Origin: Aldrovandia affinis
Lineage: Eukaryota; Chordata; Actinopteri; Notacanthiformes; Halosauridae
Assembly (NCBI GenBank): GCA_029706075.1
Contig: JAINUG010000323.1
Location: 310,001-374,000, forward strand
DNA length: 64,000 nucleotides
Direction of reading: 5' to 3'
Part shown: positions 22,751 to 34,981 of the stretch, in pieces
Numbering within the stretch: position 1 is the first letter of the stretch
Layout of the letters: every line of letters starts with the position of its first letter
Notes under the pieces: model-generated
Databases searched by the model: none
Told to the model about the DNA's origin: nothing
Seen by the model: only the letters and a program-made list of their open reading frames with translations
Position numbers and translations under genes: made by a program

Positions 22751-25700
22751 ATGTTACAATGAATGGTAATTCAAGTTACCAGGCAATGAAATTCAATAAA
22801 ATACTGACACAGTACTGTACACACGATCTCACATGGATGCTGGAACCTAACTTGCATAGAAACATACAATTGTCGAACACTTTCTGGCAAAACCAGTGCA
22901 ATCCAGAAAAACTGTATTATTCATTGGCTGTCTGAGTCTCGATGGTAAGAGTTCTGAAACAGTGGGTGCTTACTGTATATTCTATTACTGGAAATAATAA
23001 GGAAGAGCAGCACAAGGCCAATAAACTAAATATTTGCTGATTCACTATGTACTAGTTTCACAACACATTGTCTTACTATTACACACAACTCTTTGCAAAC
23101 ATTGCACATTTTTAAGAATATGTGTCAGCTTCCTCAACATGAGCAGTTCGAAGATGTCCAGGTTCCAGGAAACCAAATGGTAAATGATGCACAGTGTGCT
23201 CTTGTTTTCCTTCATATAAAATGAAAACAGACCTGCCGAGGTGATGTCATATTACCCAGGTTTTACAGAGTCCCAAAACGCACTTTGAAGGCCAAGAACT
23301 TCTCGTATTAAATGGCAACTCAAAGAGGCAACCCGTGGAAACAACATTATAATGACACGGCACAGAGAGAAAACAATAACAGGAATTTCCTCCAACGTGA
23401 AAGCTTATTTTTGTTCCGACGCAGATATAGAGGAGAGAATAAAAAAGTAAAATGAGCAGCTCTATCACCAGAAGGAGATCACGTTTCAAATGTCCAGATT
23501 GGGGTCGATTCTTTTATTTGTGAATTACTGAATGTTCCAGTACAGGATCTACATAATAAACATAATAAACCGCTCCTTGATCCTGTGATTAATTAACAGC
23601 ATCTTGTTCCTGACGAAGGGACTGCAAGTCAATAATACATTTCTCTCTCCCCTCATCCAGTTCATGTTTATGGTATGGGTACTCCAGGCCTGAATCTACA
23701 GCATCTGGTCTCCTTTTCTGTCGTTTTTGAAAAACATCCGGACCCAATGTTCTCTAAAGCTTCAAATAATACAACACAAGTGCGTGTTCTCCTCACATCT
23801 TGTTTAGCAGTGTGTGTGTGCATGTGTGTGTGTGTGTGTGTGTGACTGCAAGACAAAGCTACTCTATTTATCAGAGCTCTCACGGGCTGGTTCCAGGATT
23901 TCTACCTGCAGGCTAAACTACAAACCAAAGCCACCAGATATTGTAGAGATGAGCCGAAAATGCATCCGTAACTAACAGGGAGATGGGGAGGCCTTCTGTG
24001 AGGCTCGGCCTGGAATGTCTGTGGCCGCTTGAACCACTCAAATTCTCAAAGATCGGATGTCTACAGGCCTCACGGTACAGCTAACAGTGGACGCAGGGAC
24101 CCTTGGGGTGCTCAACACCAGGGCTAGATGCTCTTTATCCAGTGGGTCAAAATGACAAGTGCGGATGGGCTGAATGGCCAACTTTCTTATGCTCTTAGAA
24201 AAAAAAAAAAAAAGAATGCACAGCCCTCGCAAAACAAACTCTGGAAGGATCTGAGTCGGCCAGCCCTGTGATGAAAGGCAGTGTTATATGCCATGTCTAA
24301 ATAAATAAAAAATATACATTTATAAGCTCTCTCGCTCAGTGATCCAGACATACCCTGTTTGTTACCTTGGTAAGACTCATGCTGTGAGTCTAGGATTATC
24401 GAAATAACTTATAGTAACACTTAAGAGTCTAATTTGCTTTTCCCAGACTAGTGTAGTTCAGAAAGAGATGCAGCATTACATCCAAACAGGCTGCCTGTCT
24501 GGTGCTGCAAATCTCCAGCAGCACTGGAACCCCATCGACCCCCCCTACCACTTCCACGAATCCACTAATCAATGTTCTGAAGGCTCTGGCATGGACAGCA
24601 GGCCTTAAACAAGTCCCTAGAGGATCCTTCCTTTAGACTCACCGTTATATACTCTCTAAAGTTTCCACATTTACGGACAGTCTGGTGTTCTGTATGGTTG
24701 TATGCTAACAGCAGGTGACGACTTCGAACTCGGTTCAAGACTAATTAAACGACACATGGCTTGCAATGTCAGAACAGCTTGTCACTCAAAAAGGCAAACT
24801 GAGGATGGTACAAGCAGGCAAGAGTCAATCAATCGTATGAAATTAATGTGGATAAATTTGGTTATACATTCATCAAAAAAAGAAATAATAAGATCAATAC
24901 ATTGTTGTTATTTCATGGTGCAGATCATATGCACAGAATAAAACATATTGTCTCAAAATCATGAAGTTCCACACACAGCAAGTAAAAAATACATTTGGAT
25001 GAGTGGCGGGCTCATGGGGGAGGGTAAAGTGAAAGAAATAGAGGGTATAATTGGCTACCAAATTGGGAGAAAAAAGGAAAATAATTTGAAATAAAATTCA
25101 ATTTCACCCTTTCATTTACTGATACTGAGGAGCCAAACCGGAGTACAGCAGGACACGACACAGAATTGCCAAAATACAGTCTCATGACCTTATGAAACAG
25201 AAGGGGAAAAGGACAGATCACTGGTACATGAGCAATGACAGATACACATTGTTTGGCATACTGGTTAAACCTCCCTTATAGCACCAAATAAAATTTTATG
25301 AGATTGTGCTGTAAAGTTAAAGGCTCCTCAGACTTTAAACAAAAGTCTGTTTTCACCTAAAACCTTTGAAAGCTTAGCCTCTTACTCACACAGCATTGTA
25401 TCAGTTTCTACAAAGACAGTTCCCACTGGGACTGCATGGGACTATCACTATCACTGCAATGCTATCAAGAAGTAATTCCTTTGAAGTTAATAAACTATCT
25501 GCAGTAAGGCATTCGTTTTCACAGAGTTAATTGTGACCCACAGTCAAAAAGAAAGAAGGATAATGCAAGAATCCAAAAATTGCTTGAACTCAGTGTGCTG
25601 CATAATGAAGTACATCCAAAATGGCTTCCTTCATGACCATCTTTTCAGGTGGAGTCAACCATTTCTAATCGTCTATGTGGCACAAACAAAATGCCAATCC

Positions 25701-25909
25701 TGCATATAACTTGCTGAGGCTGCGTTTAGGATATTATGAAAGCCATTACGAAAATTATTAAAAGAACCAAATGAGAATGGTAAAAGCATTCAGGTCAGCC
25801 ATTTCTGATTCGAATATGACGCGTTTGGCGCATCACGACGTTTCCAGCCACAAGCGCACATTGTTAATACTGCACTCATTCCCATGTGCAGAATATGCAT
25901 GGTGAGAAG
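22751..25909. other. Long unique stretch with small simple repeats
   Basis: About 3.1 kb without a gene or dispersed repeat I can name. It contains a (GT)n run at about 23811-23845 and an A run at 24199-24213. Frames such as 24702-24941 and 25012-25221 show no domain. Confidence 0.5.
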
Positions 25910-26123
25910 GGGTGACACTGCAGTATAATGGTTAGGGGGCCGGGCTTGTAACACAAAGGTTGCCGGTTTGATTCCCAAGCAGGGCACTGCTGTTGTATCT
26001 TTGAGCAAGGCACTTAACCTGAACTGCTTCAGTAAATATCCACCCGTATAAATGGATCGTATGTAAATACATTTAAACTGTAAGTCACTGTGGATAAGTG
26101 TCTGCTAATAAATACCTGCAATG
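25910..26123 (+). mobile_element. tRNA-derived SINE with L2-type 3' tail
   Basis: Same family as 5477-5711: TGCAGTATAATGGTTAGGGG, box-B-like GGTTTGATTCCC, TTTGAGCAAGGCACTTAACC, then a decayed tail CACTGTGGATAAGTGTCTGC in which the stem-loop is imperfect. Confidence 0.85.
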
Positions 26124-26465
26124 AAGTTGCCTGTAAGGAAACCCAAGAGATCTGAATGGAAAATGTTCTGACAGAAATCCAGTGGCAGAAGTCCGAACAC
26201 GTTCCCCCAAACAATTCACTTGCAAACATGCAATGTAAATACAGCACTATTCCTGTGCAATCCCCTCACTCAACCCTCTGTTTTCCCTGTCAGTTCAGTG
26301 ATCTATGGCGCCGTTCTCGATCCACCATAAACAATCGCACATGCCAATGGAAATACGCTGATCCAATCCACAGCGGTAGCATTCTTGTATATGAATACGA
26401 TTGTAATCTTATAATAATAATAACAATAATAATAATACTGTGGTCAGCCATCATCCTGGTGAAAG
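26124..26465. other. Unique stretch with a short ATA/ATT repeat
   Basis: A degenerate (AAT)n run lies at about 26409-26440. No gene recognised. Confidence 0.5.
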
Positions 26466-26915
26466 GCAAATAACTCCCTGAAAGCATCAAACAAAAGGTT
26501 ATTGACTTCTACAGATCAGGAGATGGCTACAAAAAACTAAAAAGTTAGAAGATACCGCTTTCCACTGTTGTGTCAATTGTTAGGAAGTTTAAGGCCACTA
26601 TAACAGTGGCTAACCTGCCAGGTAGAGGACACAAGTCTATCTTGCCCTCACGCGTAGTGAGATGGTTGGTTCAAGAGGCAAAAATACATGTTGTGCAAAA
26701 ACCTTGTTCCCTCTGCCAGGAAGCTACACCTTGTCCGCAGATGGACCATCCAACAAGACAACAAAACATACATCCAAAGAAACTAAGAAATGGTTGACAG
26801 AGCACAAGATCAATTTCCTGACGTGGCCATCTCAGTCTCCAGACCTGAATCCAATTGAACATTTGTGGTTTGAACTATTTACTGTTATAATGGCCATGGG
26901 AGGAACCACAAAGTA
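26466..26915 (+). mobile_element. Tc1-like transposon fragment with internal deletion
   Basis: The N-terminal helix-turn-helix region reads IKQKVIDFYRSGDGYKKLK and then STVVSIVRKFKATIT. The next part jumps to the catalytic half: RRWTIQQDN (about 26735-26760, second Asp) and [18 protein letters not shown] (about 26824-26877), where the Glu is kept. The region of the first Asp is lost and several frames are used. No terminal repeats found at either end. Confidence 0.85.
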
Positions 26916-27205
26916 CTGATAGTAGGGGTGTGAATATTTATGATTCTTGATTTTTCTGGGAAAAAAATTATAATTTGTGAACCATTCGATTGTGGTTTGT
27001 GCCTTATAATAATGCATTATTATTAAAGAATATAATTTTCGGAATTTTGTGAACATAAAATAAAGCTCATTCCTTATATAGTTTCTTTTATACAATCTAT
27101 TTTGTTCATCTTTATCAAGAGTATGAATAAAAACGAAGCCTACTGTATTTATGCTTGACTGAAATTGTTGATGATAGACATTTACAATATATCTTTCTAT
27201 GATAT
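26916..27205. other. AT-rich stretch, possible hAT-like end
   Basis: GTAGGGGTGTGAATATTTATGATTC at about 26922 recalls the GGGGTGT...GATTC openings of some fish hAT elements, but no partner end was found beyond the LTR element. The call is weak. Confidence 0.2.
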
Positions 27206-27209
27206 TTAT

Positions 27210-27711
27210 TGTAGCGGGAGCATGGGTGTAGGGTTTCCACGCAAGTTGGATAACAAAACAACACACAAGATGGCCAATTAAATATAACTGTTTTTATTAG
27301 GGGTAAACTCACAATTTGGGAGAGGGGAGAAATAAGTCAAACAGTCCAATATTCCGTATCCGTAGTTATTGTCCGTAATCCAGTGTTGTTAGTCCGAGCC
27401 AGGTTCTCATTGAATCAATATTTGGACCACAAAGAGTGGTCTTAAAACAATCCAAGTCAATGCAAACATACAATACAAAAATAATGTTCTACTCTCATTC
27501 ACTCCCGCCATGCTTTTCCCTTCAGGTACTCTGCAATTGGCTTGGGGAAAATGTGCGTCTTTTATTTCCGAGCCTTCAAATTGTTAAGGGTTTCCCAGTG
27601 CATCATATTTCCTCCGGAGCTCCATATACGGTTCGGGGTAGAGCCAGTGTGACAGCAGGTATCTCCCCTCTATAATAATTCCCTGCACCTCCCTTGGAAA
27701 TCTGCCACACA
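27210..27711 (-). repeat. LTR, 3' copy of the gypsy-type element
   Basis: The LTR begins TGTAGCGGG and ends CCACACA on the plus strand. A polypurine tract (GAGGAAGAGGA in the element's direction) sits immediately upstream of it. AATAAA lies within CTAATAAAAACAG on the minus strand. Confidence 0.85.
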
Positions 27712-28120
27712 TCCTCTTCCTCAGCTCCGACTGGGAGGGAGGGACGGCTTGACAACATAGTGAGTCTCTCCTGGATAGGGCATCCGCATTCCCGTGGACG
27801 GCACCAGATCTGTGTGAGACAGAGAAAATAAATTGCTGCAATGACAAAAAACACCTAATAACACAGGTGTTACTGTCTCTGTTCCTGGCCATCCATACTA
27901 ATGGCACATAGTCCATTACCAGGGTGAAATGCCTTCCCAATAGATAGTATTTCAAGTGCCCATTTTATTACGAGGCACTCTTTCTCCACTGTAGAATATT
28001 TTTGTTCTTTTGGTAACAGCTTCCAACTGATGTACATAACTGGGTGTTCTTCTCCCTCTTGTACTTGTGATAGTACAGCCCCCATCTCCGTTTCTGATGC
28101 ATCCTTCTGCACCAGTAGAG
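27712..28120 (-). pseudogene. RNase H region of the gypsy-type element (fossil)
   Basis: Minus-strand pieces typical of Ty3/gypsy RNase H are readable: EHPVMYISWKLLPKEQKYST, EKECLVIKWALE, YYLLGRHFTLV and VHGNADALSR. It is followed directly by the polypurine tract and LTR, with no integrase downstream. It is not functional. Confidence 0.85.
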
Positions 28121-28179
28121 GTTTTTTGAAATTGGGGGTTACTAGTACAGGTCTTTAGTTCTTGGAACGCCTCCTCTGT

Positions 28180-29060
28180 CCTTTACTTCCACTCCACCCG
28201 GTTCGGCAGCTGGCTTTTGGTAAGATCTGTTAATGGGCTAGCTAAAGAGGCAAAGTTAGGTACAAAATGATGATAGTAGCCAGTTAGCCCTAAGAATGTG
28301 CCCACTTGCTTCTTCGTGAGGGGGTGCAGCCAGTCTCAAATTGCTTCCACTTTTCTTTCTTGTGGTTTTATACAACCCCTCTTGATTGTATACCCCAAGT
28401 ATTCTGCCTCCTGCAGACCAAGCCGACATTTATTGGGATTCGCTGTGAGCCCTGCCTCCCATAATAATACGGCCCGGACCTGGTTGAGGTGGGACTGCCA
28501 CTCGTTCCCATGTATGATGATGTCATCTAGGTATGCTGCTGCATGTTTTCTATGGTGACGGGGGATCCGGTCCATCAACCGTTGAAACGTGGCCGAGGCT
28601 CCATGTAAACTGAAATGTAATTTTCTATATTGAAATAAGCCATCTGGGGTGGCAAAAGCAGTTTTTTGGGAGCTAGCAGTACCTGCCATTAACCTTTAGT
28701 CAGGTCTAATGTGCTAATAAATCTGGCTGTTCCGAGTCTGTCGATTAGTTTGTCAATCCGCGACATTGGATATGCATCAAATTTCAATATTTCATTTACA
28801 TTTCTAAAATCATTACAGAATCGGAGCGTGCTGGTTTCAGCACTAATACGACCGGGCTACACAACGTTCACTATGTGATTTTTCTATAATTCCTGTGTCC
28901 AGCATTATTTGTACCTCCATCCTGATGGCATCCCTCCTGGCTTCCAGTATGCAATAGGCACGCAATTTTACTTTTTCTCCTGGTCCGGTGATAATGTGGT
29001 GTTGGATGAGGGTCTGTCTCTGAAACAGAGTACACTGGGCACACAGTGTACAGTACCTCA
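28180..29060 (-). pseudogene. Reverse-transcriptase region of the gypsy-type element (fossil)
   Basis: Minus-strand pieces include KTAFATPDGLFQYRKLHF, GASATFQRLMDR, AAAYLDDIIIHG with the YLDD catalytic motif, and AEYLGYTIKRGCIKPQE. They are strongly like Ty3/gypsy reverse transcriptases. It lies downstream of integrase in the element's direction. It is not functional. Confidence 0.88.
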
Positions 29061-29069
29061 CGGGAGTTC

Positions 29070-29990
29070 CACATTTTTAACAGGTCAACGTGATAAATCT
29101 GGGTTATATTAATACGTCCAGGCTGTCGGACCCGATAATTCACTTCCCCTACCTTTTCAATAATTTCATAGGGACCGTGCTATTTTGCCAAAAACGTACA
29201 CTCCGACGTGGGGATTAGCACCAACACCTTGTCCCCTGGATAAACCTCCCTTGGCTGCGCTTTTCTGTTATACACCCGGGCTTGTGCATTCTGTGCTTCC
29301 TGCATGTGTTCCCTTACAATGAGCCATAGGGTGGCCATTCTCTCTCTCATTTCCCCAATGTGTTCCACCAGGGTGCAATGAGATGGCGGTTGCTGTTGCC
29401 ATGCTTCTTTGGCTACATCCAGCAGCCCTTGGGGTCATCTCCCATACAACAGTTCAAAGGGGGAAAACCCGGTGGAAGCCTGGAGAACTTCCCAGATTGC
29501 GAACATTAAATATGGTAGCAGTTGGTCCTAGTTTTTTCAGTCCGCTTCCATTACCTTCTTCAGAATTTGCTTTAATGTTTGATTGAACCTTTCCACCAGC
29601 CTATCTGTTTGGGGGTGATAAATGGAACTGTGCCGCTGGGTTATGTTTAGCATTTTAAACATATCTCTCATAATTCGGGACATGAATGGGGTTCCTTGAT
29701 CAGTTAATATCTGTTCCGGTATGCCCATTCGGGAGAATAATACCAGCATCCCTTTGGTGGCCATGGTGCATAGCAGAATTGCTTCCGAGTACCTGCTGGC
29801 GTAGTCCACAAGAACCAGAATGTATTTGATGACCCCAACTGGTCTTAGCGAGGGGTCCAACCAGGTCCATTGTGATCCTACTGAACAAAACTGAGATTAT
29901 AGGCAGAGGAATTAAAGGATTTCTAAAATTAGGTTTGGGTGCCACCTTCTGGCACTCAGGGCATTTGCGGTAAAACTCCTCCATGGCTTT
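29070..29990 (-). pseudogene. Integrase region of the gypsy-type element (fossil)
   Basis: Minus-strand pieces: FYRKCPECQKVAPKP (zinc-binding N-terminus), ITMDLVGPL, ILVLVDYASRYSEAILL, ILTDQGTPFMS, HPQTDRLVERFNQTLK, VYNRKAQPREVYPGDKVLVL and YRVRQPGRINITQIYHVDLL. These are the N-terminal, catalytic-core and C-terminal parts of a Ty3/gypsy integrase, encoded upstream of reverse transcriptase. It is not functional. Confidence 0.88.
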
Positions 29991-29992
29991 CT

Positions 29993-30748
29993 TCACCCTG
30001 GGCTAGTGGAATCCTTCAGCGGTCGTCCACTGCGCAGTACCTCGAGCGCAGCCTGGGGTCCTTCCACTAGTTGAATCAGCTGGTTCGCGCTTTGTGGGTT
30101 AGCTTGGCTAGCAAATGTTTTGGCCTCGAATGGGAGGGAGCGTAAAAATGTATTGACTATTCTTTCAATTGGATTCATGGAGAGGGACTCGGCAGTTAGC
30201 CAGGTTTTAACGAATCAAAACAAAGTGGGCATTTGTGCTCGTGGTGATCCCATGGGTTCAAAACTCCAGTCATGGAATCGTTGTGCCCAGTGGATTAACG
30301 TGTCTCATGATTTCTTTTTTAGTACCTCGTAATGGGTTGCCTGTTCCATGGTCAGATCCTGATATGCTATTTGTGCTGTCCCGGACAGAAACGGAGCAAT
30401 CAGGCTGGCCCACTGGTCCTGTGGCTAATTCTCCCAAACCGCTGTTCTTTCAAAGGTCTGGAGATACGCCTCAATATCATCTGCCTCGGTCAGCTTCAGC
30501 AGGAAGAGGCTGGGTTCGAAACAGGAGACTGGGGCTCCAGCGGCGTTGGCCACGGCCAGCTGACTGATCTCAGCTCGCATCAGGGCAGTCGGCTGATGCT
30601 GTTCTTCCATCAGCTCCTGATGCATCGTTTGTTGTGCCAGATTTGCTTCTATCAGTTGTTTTATTATTGCTTCCATTGTCTCCCATGTCTGTTTAGTTAT
30701 CCAACTATGGGTTTTAAACACAACGCGTTGCCCACATTGTCCACCATA
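29993..30748 (-). pseudogene. Gag-like region of the gypsy-type element (fossil)
   Basis: Pieces such as LTEADDIEAYLQTFERTA and AKTFASQANPQSANQLIQLV resemble the capsid/SCAN-like region of Ty3/gypsy Gag. The leader between LTR and gag includes TATGGTGGACAATGTGGG, the likely primer-binding region; the priming tRNA was not identified. It is not functional. Confidence 0.75.
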
Positions 30749-31112
30749 TGTAGCGGGAATAGGGGTGTGGGGATTCCACGCAACCAAGATGGATAACGAA
30801 ACAACACAGAAGATGGTCAATGAAATATAACTGGGTTTATTAGGGGTAAACTCACAATTTGGGAGTCTGAACCAGGTTCTCATTCAATCAATATTCGGTA
30901 CACAAAGAGGGGTCTCAAAACAATCCAAAAACAATGCTCTACTCTTACTCACTCCCGCCATGCTTTTCCCTTCATGTACCCTGCGATTGGCTTGGGGAAA
31001 AGGTGTGTCTTTTATTTCCGAGCCTTCGGCTTGTTAAGGGTTTCCCGGTGCATCATATTTCCTCCAGAGCTCCCCTCTATAATGATTCCCTGCACCTGCC
31101 CTGGCCGTCACA
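30749..31112 (-). repeat. LTR, 5' copy of the gypsy-type element
   Basis: The LTR begins TGTAGCGGG and ends GCCGTCACA on the plus strand. It is recognisably the same sequence as 27210-27711 though shorter (364 against 502 bases). Confidence 0.87.
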
Positions 31113-31116
31113 TTAT

Positions 31117-32679
31117 ATGCCACATTATATTATAAATGATGTTAGAGGGCAAATGGTTACACATAAATCCAAAAATCGGAAATAAAATCTTTTTTTTGTA
31201 CTGCAAGCATTATATTTAATCAACAAATAATTATTCAAGTAGTCTAAAAACACTCAGCTATTTGTGTGTTGCCTCCATGGCTGGCTGTCTGCTTCTCCAA
31301 ATCAGTGCTGCCTGTGTCAGTTAATCAGTTTTGGATATTTGTTTTTCTGACTGGTGTCAACTTGCAGTGCCTGATTGTAGGTGGGTCTGCGTTGCATGAG
31401 AGAGCCTGGGGTTCTGATTCTCCCCCATAATCTTCATTACACCGACGGAGCCTGCCGCAAGTTTACAAACAACCACGGCCCCTCATGACAACATGATCCA
31501 TGCGGGACAAGAGTCTTCCTAACATCTTCATACGTCTCAGTTCACTCTCTTTGGCATGTTAAACTCGGCGGCAGTGAAACATCAAGTCCCTGTAGCTGCT
31601 GAGACCCAGGTCAATCACTACCATGATAAAAAAACGAATAATAATAACTAAAAAGGTGCATGTGCGTGATTTGATTTCTGTGTGGTTGTCAAGTCATAAT
31701 GGATGGGGTATGCAATGTGATATGAAGTGGTTAAGCACACCATGAGGCAATTATATAACTAATGTGCGGACATGTCACCAAACGAGCAAGCTTTTGTCTG
31801 TTTGTTCACATGCACATGTTGACAATGGTATTGTTGCTGAAAGGCATCCATATTTATGTTTGCTGCATAATAGCCCATACAATAAATATAATCAAGCAAC
31901 CTTTTGAAATCAAGTGAGTACCAATCATTTGTTTAAGGCGTTGGCCTTAACTCTGAACTAAAGGAATTGTGTTGTATTTCTTTTCATTCTTTTTCATTTA
32001 TTTTCAAGCTTATTTTTCACTGTCTTCAGTGGCCATTAACAAGTATAAAACCCTTTTGTAAGTATAAAAACAACATAAAGCTTGGCTTAAATTCATTATT
32101 CAAAGCAGATTTGCTTTTATAGTGTACTAGAAGCCTTAATGAATAATCAATGATTGATCTGCAGATGGTATAATGAAATGGGCTTAATCATATTTCACCA
32201 CAGAAACCATATAGCCCGCCATGTGGGTTTGGCAGCAGTGGGCCTACTTAACATTCAGTACGAACATAGCACCCCCACAAGACAGCCCAACTCTGTCTTG
32301 ATCGACTGTATGTTAAATGGGAAACATACTTTTATACTGAAGTAACACCATCGATATCAGGAAAAAAGGGCTTGCAGTTGATGTAATGATACATTTCATG
32401 AACCTGACCTTACCCAAGCTCCAACCTTATCCCCAAACCCAAATATAGTTTAATTGTTCCATATTACAGAGTTACTCTGCACTTACAGTGAATGTACTTT
32501 ACTCTCTCCACATTCAATATAAAGCATGACCCACAATCCGCCAAATCATTTACACATTACCACAAAAAATACAGTGACGATGACCAGTGATGTGAACTGA
32601 GAGAACAGGGGAAGTCAGGGCTAGGAATACTGCGGAGAACAGCTGTAACAGTAACAGGGACAGTGTGCAAGCCAACAGG
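31117..32679. other. Unique non-coding stretch
   Basis: About 1.5 kb with no gene or dispersed repeat recognised. Its left end would once have joined the AT-rich sequence left of 27205. Confidence 0.5.
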
Positions 32680-33340
32680 AACAGGAACACAGGTACAAAA
32701 TGTCAGTAGGATCACACAGGAGAGTAACAGGTATACTGTACAGAATGTCAGTAGCATTGCACAGGAGAGTAACAGGAATACTGTACAGAATGTCAGTAGT
32801 ATTGCACAGGAGAGTAGGAATACTGTACAGAATGTCAGTAGCATTGCACAGGAGAGTAACAGGAATACTGTACAGAATGTCAGTAGTATTGCACAGGAGA
32901 GTAGGAATACTGTACAGAATGTCAGTAGCATTGCACAGGAGAGTAACAGGAATACTGTACAGAATGTCAGTAGTATTGCACAGGAGAGTAACAGGAATAC
33001 TGCACAGAATGTCAGTAGTATTGCACAGGAGAGTATAGGAATACTGTACAGAATGTCAGTAGTATTGCACAGGGGAGTAACAGGAATACTGTACAGAATG
33101 TCAGTAGCATTGCACAGGAGAGTAACAGGAATACTGTACAGAATGTCAGTAGCATTGCACAGGAGAGTAACAGGAATACTGTACAGAATGTCAGTAGTAT
33201 TGCACAGGAGAGTAGGAATACTGTACAGAATGTCAGTAGCATTGCACAGGAGAGTAACAGGAATACTGTACAGAATGTCAGTAGTATTGCACAAGAGAGT
33301 ATAGGAATACTGTACAGAATGTCAGTAGTATTGCACAGGA
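32680..33340. repeat. 45-bp minisatellite, about 15 copies
   Basis: The unit contains AGTAACAGGAATACTG, TACAGAATGTCAGTAG and CATTGCACAGGAG. Full units are 45 bases; variants of about 42 and 44 lack part of AACA after AGT. Because 45 and 42 are multiples of three, long open frames appear on both strands (213 residues at 32663-33304 plus, 245 residues at 32557-33294 minus). They consist only of the repeated unit, for example NVSSIAQESNRNTVQ. I consider them artefacts. Confidence 0.95.
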
Positions 33341-34617
33341 GCCCCCAGCCCCCAGCCTCCACTCTACTCCACATCCCCTCAGCCATTGTGAGTAGCGCAC
33401 AACACACAATCCTCAGGCTCTTCTATTTATAGCCTTGAACACGCAGGCTATTTCTGAAAACACTTCTTCTAGTTGCTGAGTTTTTGTGGCTGTCTTCCAG
33501 CCTTTAAGGTTGAGAGGTCCTGTAGTTTTCAACAGAATGTATTTTACACATGTCACTGCGCATAGCAGATGGTATGTTTTTGCTGTCATTTCAATCAACT
33601 TTTTTCTGTTGGAGGTCAGGAATTGGTACCCTCCAACTATTCACACCTTTGATAAAGATGAGCAAAGAATGCGAATAAATATATAAAACGAACAATACTG
33701 GTATTAACTGTTTTGTATACTCAAACAAATGAGAAAATTATATTATTTTATACTAATGCAATTTATCAGAGAAAAAGTTTTTATTTAACAAGTAATATTT
33801 TTTCCCCCAAGGTATGTGTGTGTGTATGTGTACGTGTGTTTGTGTGGCAGGAGGCCGGGGGGATGGTCACACACTTTGACTTACAGAGTCAAGTATAAAC
33901 AAATGCAAAGCAAAGTGAAAGCATACATGTTTTCACTCTGATGACACTCAGGACCCTGTCCTGAACATACATGTACTATCATCACTGTTTAACACCGTCA
34001 TCCTTTTTTATCCTCTGAAATAAGTTGACTCTAATCAAGTCATCAAATGAAACAGAGTAAAAGTCATTGCTATACACCAGCAATAAAGTCTCAACCCTTG
34101 ATATTAAAACCCACATTCATTTCCATCTACATCCTTGAAACAGAGCCCACAAGCAGGCTGCTAGCGCGCTGGGATAGCGCCTGATTATGCCGGGTGAGTG
34201 GAAGGCTGTTTGATGCAGTATCCACTGAAATTCTCTTGTGGGAGGAAAGCTTTGCTTGGGGAACGTTGCCAGGGCGATGAGATCAGGTCATGTTGTTCTG
34301 TGCGAGGGATCAGAGATGGGACTTTCTTCATGTAAACCAGATGTGTCTCTGTAGGTTACAACTCAGAAAGCTTGCCTAATGTACATAGAGCAGCACAGGC
34401 CCGTTTCGCCACATTCAAACCACACGGCTCAGACATCCCAAAGTATTAGTTGGGCAATGCGTAAATGAGTGCCATTGAGTAACATAGGCAGGGCTGGTGG
34501 TGAAAATAATCAGCTGAAGATCTAGTTCTAACCATTATGGAGCAATACTATGTTCCAAAATCTTCTCAGTGTCTCGGAGGGGGCATAGTTTGTGATGTTC
34601 CTGACAACATTTTTCAG
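33341..34617. other. Unique stretch
   Basis: No gene recognised. A short GT-rich run lies at 33812-33845. Confidence 0.5.
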
Positions 34618-34619
34618 TA

Positions 34620-34979
34620 CACTCTCAAAAATAAAGGTACAATTAGGGTACACAAATGTGTTCATTGTACCTTCAAGGGTACACAAACAATCCTCCATGA
34701 TACAGTTTTGTACCTTTTCCCAGTGAAAAGGGTGAAAAGGTACAAATTAAGGAAAGGTACAGATATGTATCCATATAGGGTAATGAATCCTTATTCACAC
34801 TGGCAGCCATATTGGAATGAAAATGAGGCTTGTACTGCAAGCAGCATTCTTTTTCTTGCAAGGGTCCAACTGTGTTCTTCTGACTGAATGTACAATTCAG
34901 TACCCTACAGGGGTACTGCTACAGTGACAAGCATTTGTACTTTAATAGGTAAAATATGGAACATCTTTTCCTGAGAGTG
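34620..34979. mobile_element. 360-bp MITE with TA target site
   Basis: Inverted ends CACTCTCAAAAATAAAGG (left) and CACTCTCAGGAAAAGATG (right, minus strand) are flanked by TA at 34618-34619 and 34980-34981. The interior is rich in GGTAC/GTACC pairs (GGTACAAT, GGGTACAC, GGGGTACTG) and has no transposase. Most likely Tc1/mariner-type given the TA site. Confidence 0.7.
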
Positions 34980-34981
34980 TA

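Larger units (their letters stand above)
27210..31112 (-). mobile_element. Broken Ty3/gypsy-type LTR retrotransposon, integrase before RT
   Basis: A 3.9-kb element on the minus strand with an LTR at each end and TTAT target duplications (27206-27209 and 31113-31116). Reading in its own direction from 30748 to 27712, the recognisable parts are a gag-like region, an integrase region, a reverse-transcriptase region and an RNase H region, then the 3' LTR. Integrase before reverse transcriptase is the Ty1/copia arrangement, yet the domain sequences are of the Ty3/gypsy type. That combination is known for Gmr1 of cod and related deuterostome elements. The element is well short of usual lengths for the group and is broken many times (at least about ten). 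The two LTRs differ at roughly one position in ten over the part I aligned by eye, so it is an old fossil. Confidence 0.9.

Noticed and set aside
32557-33304. Open frames of 213 (plus) and 245 (minus) residues with repeated motifs, resembling a repeat protein or a membrane protein
   Set aside because: Both consist entirely of a 45-bp minisatellite whose unit length is a multiple of three; no unique domain, no splice or promoter context.
32680-33340. CRISPR-like array
   Set aside because: Units are contiguous without unique spacers, and the window is clearly from a vertebrate genome.
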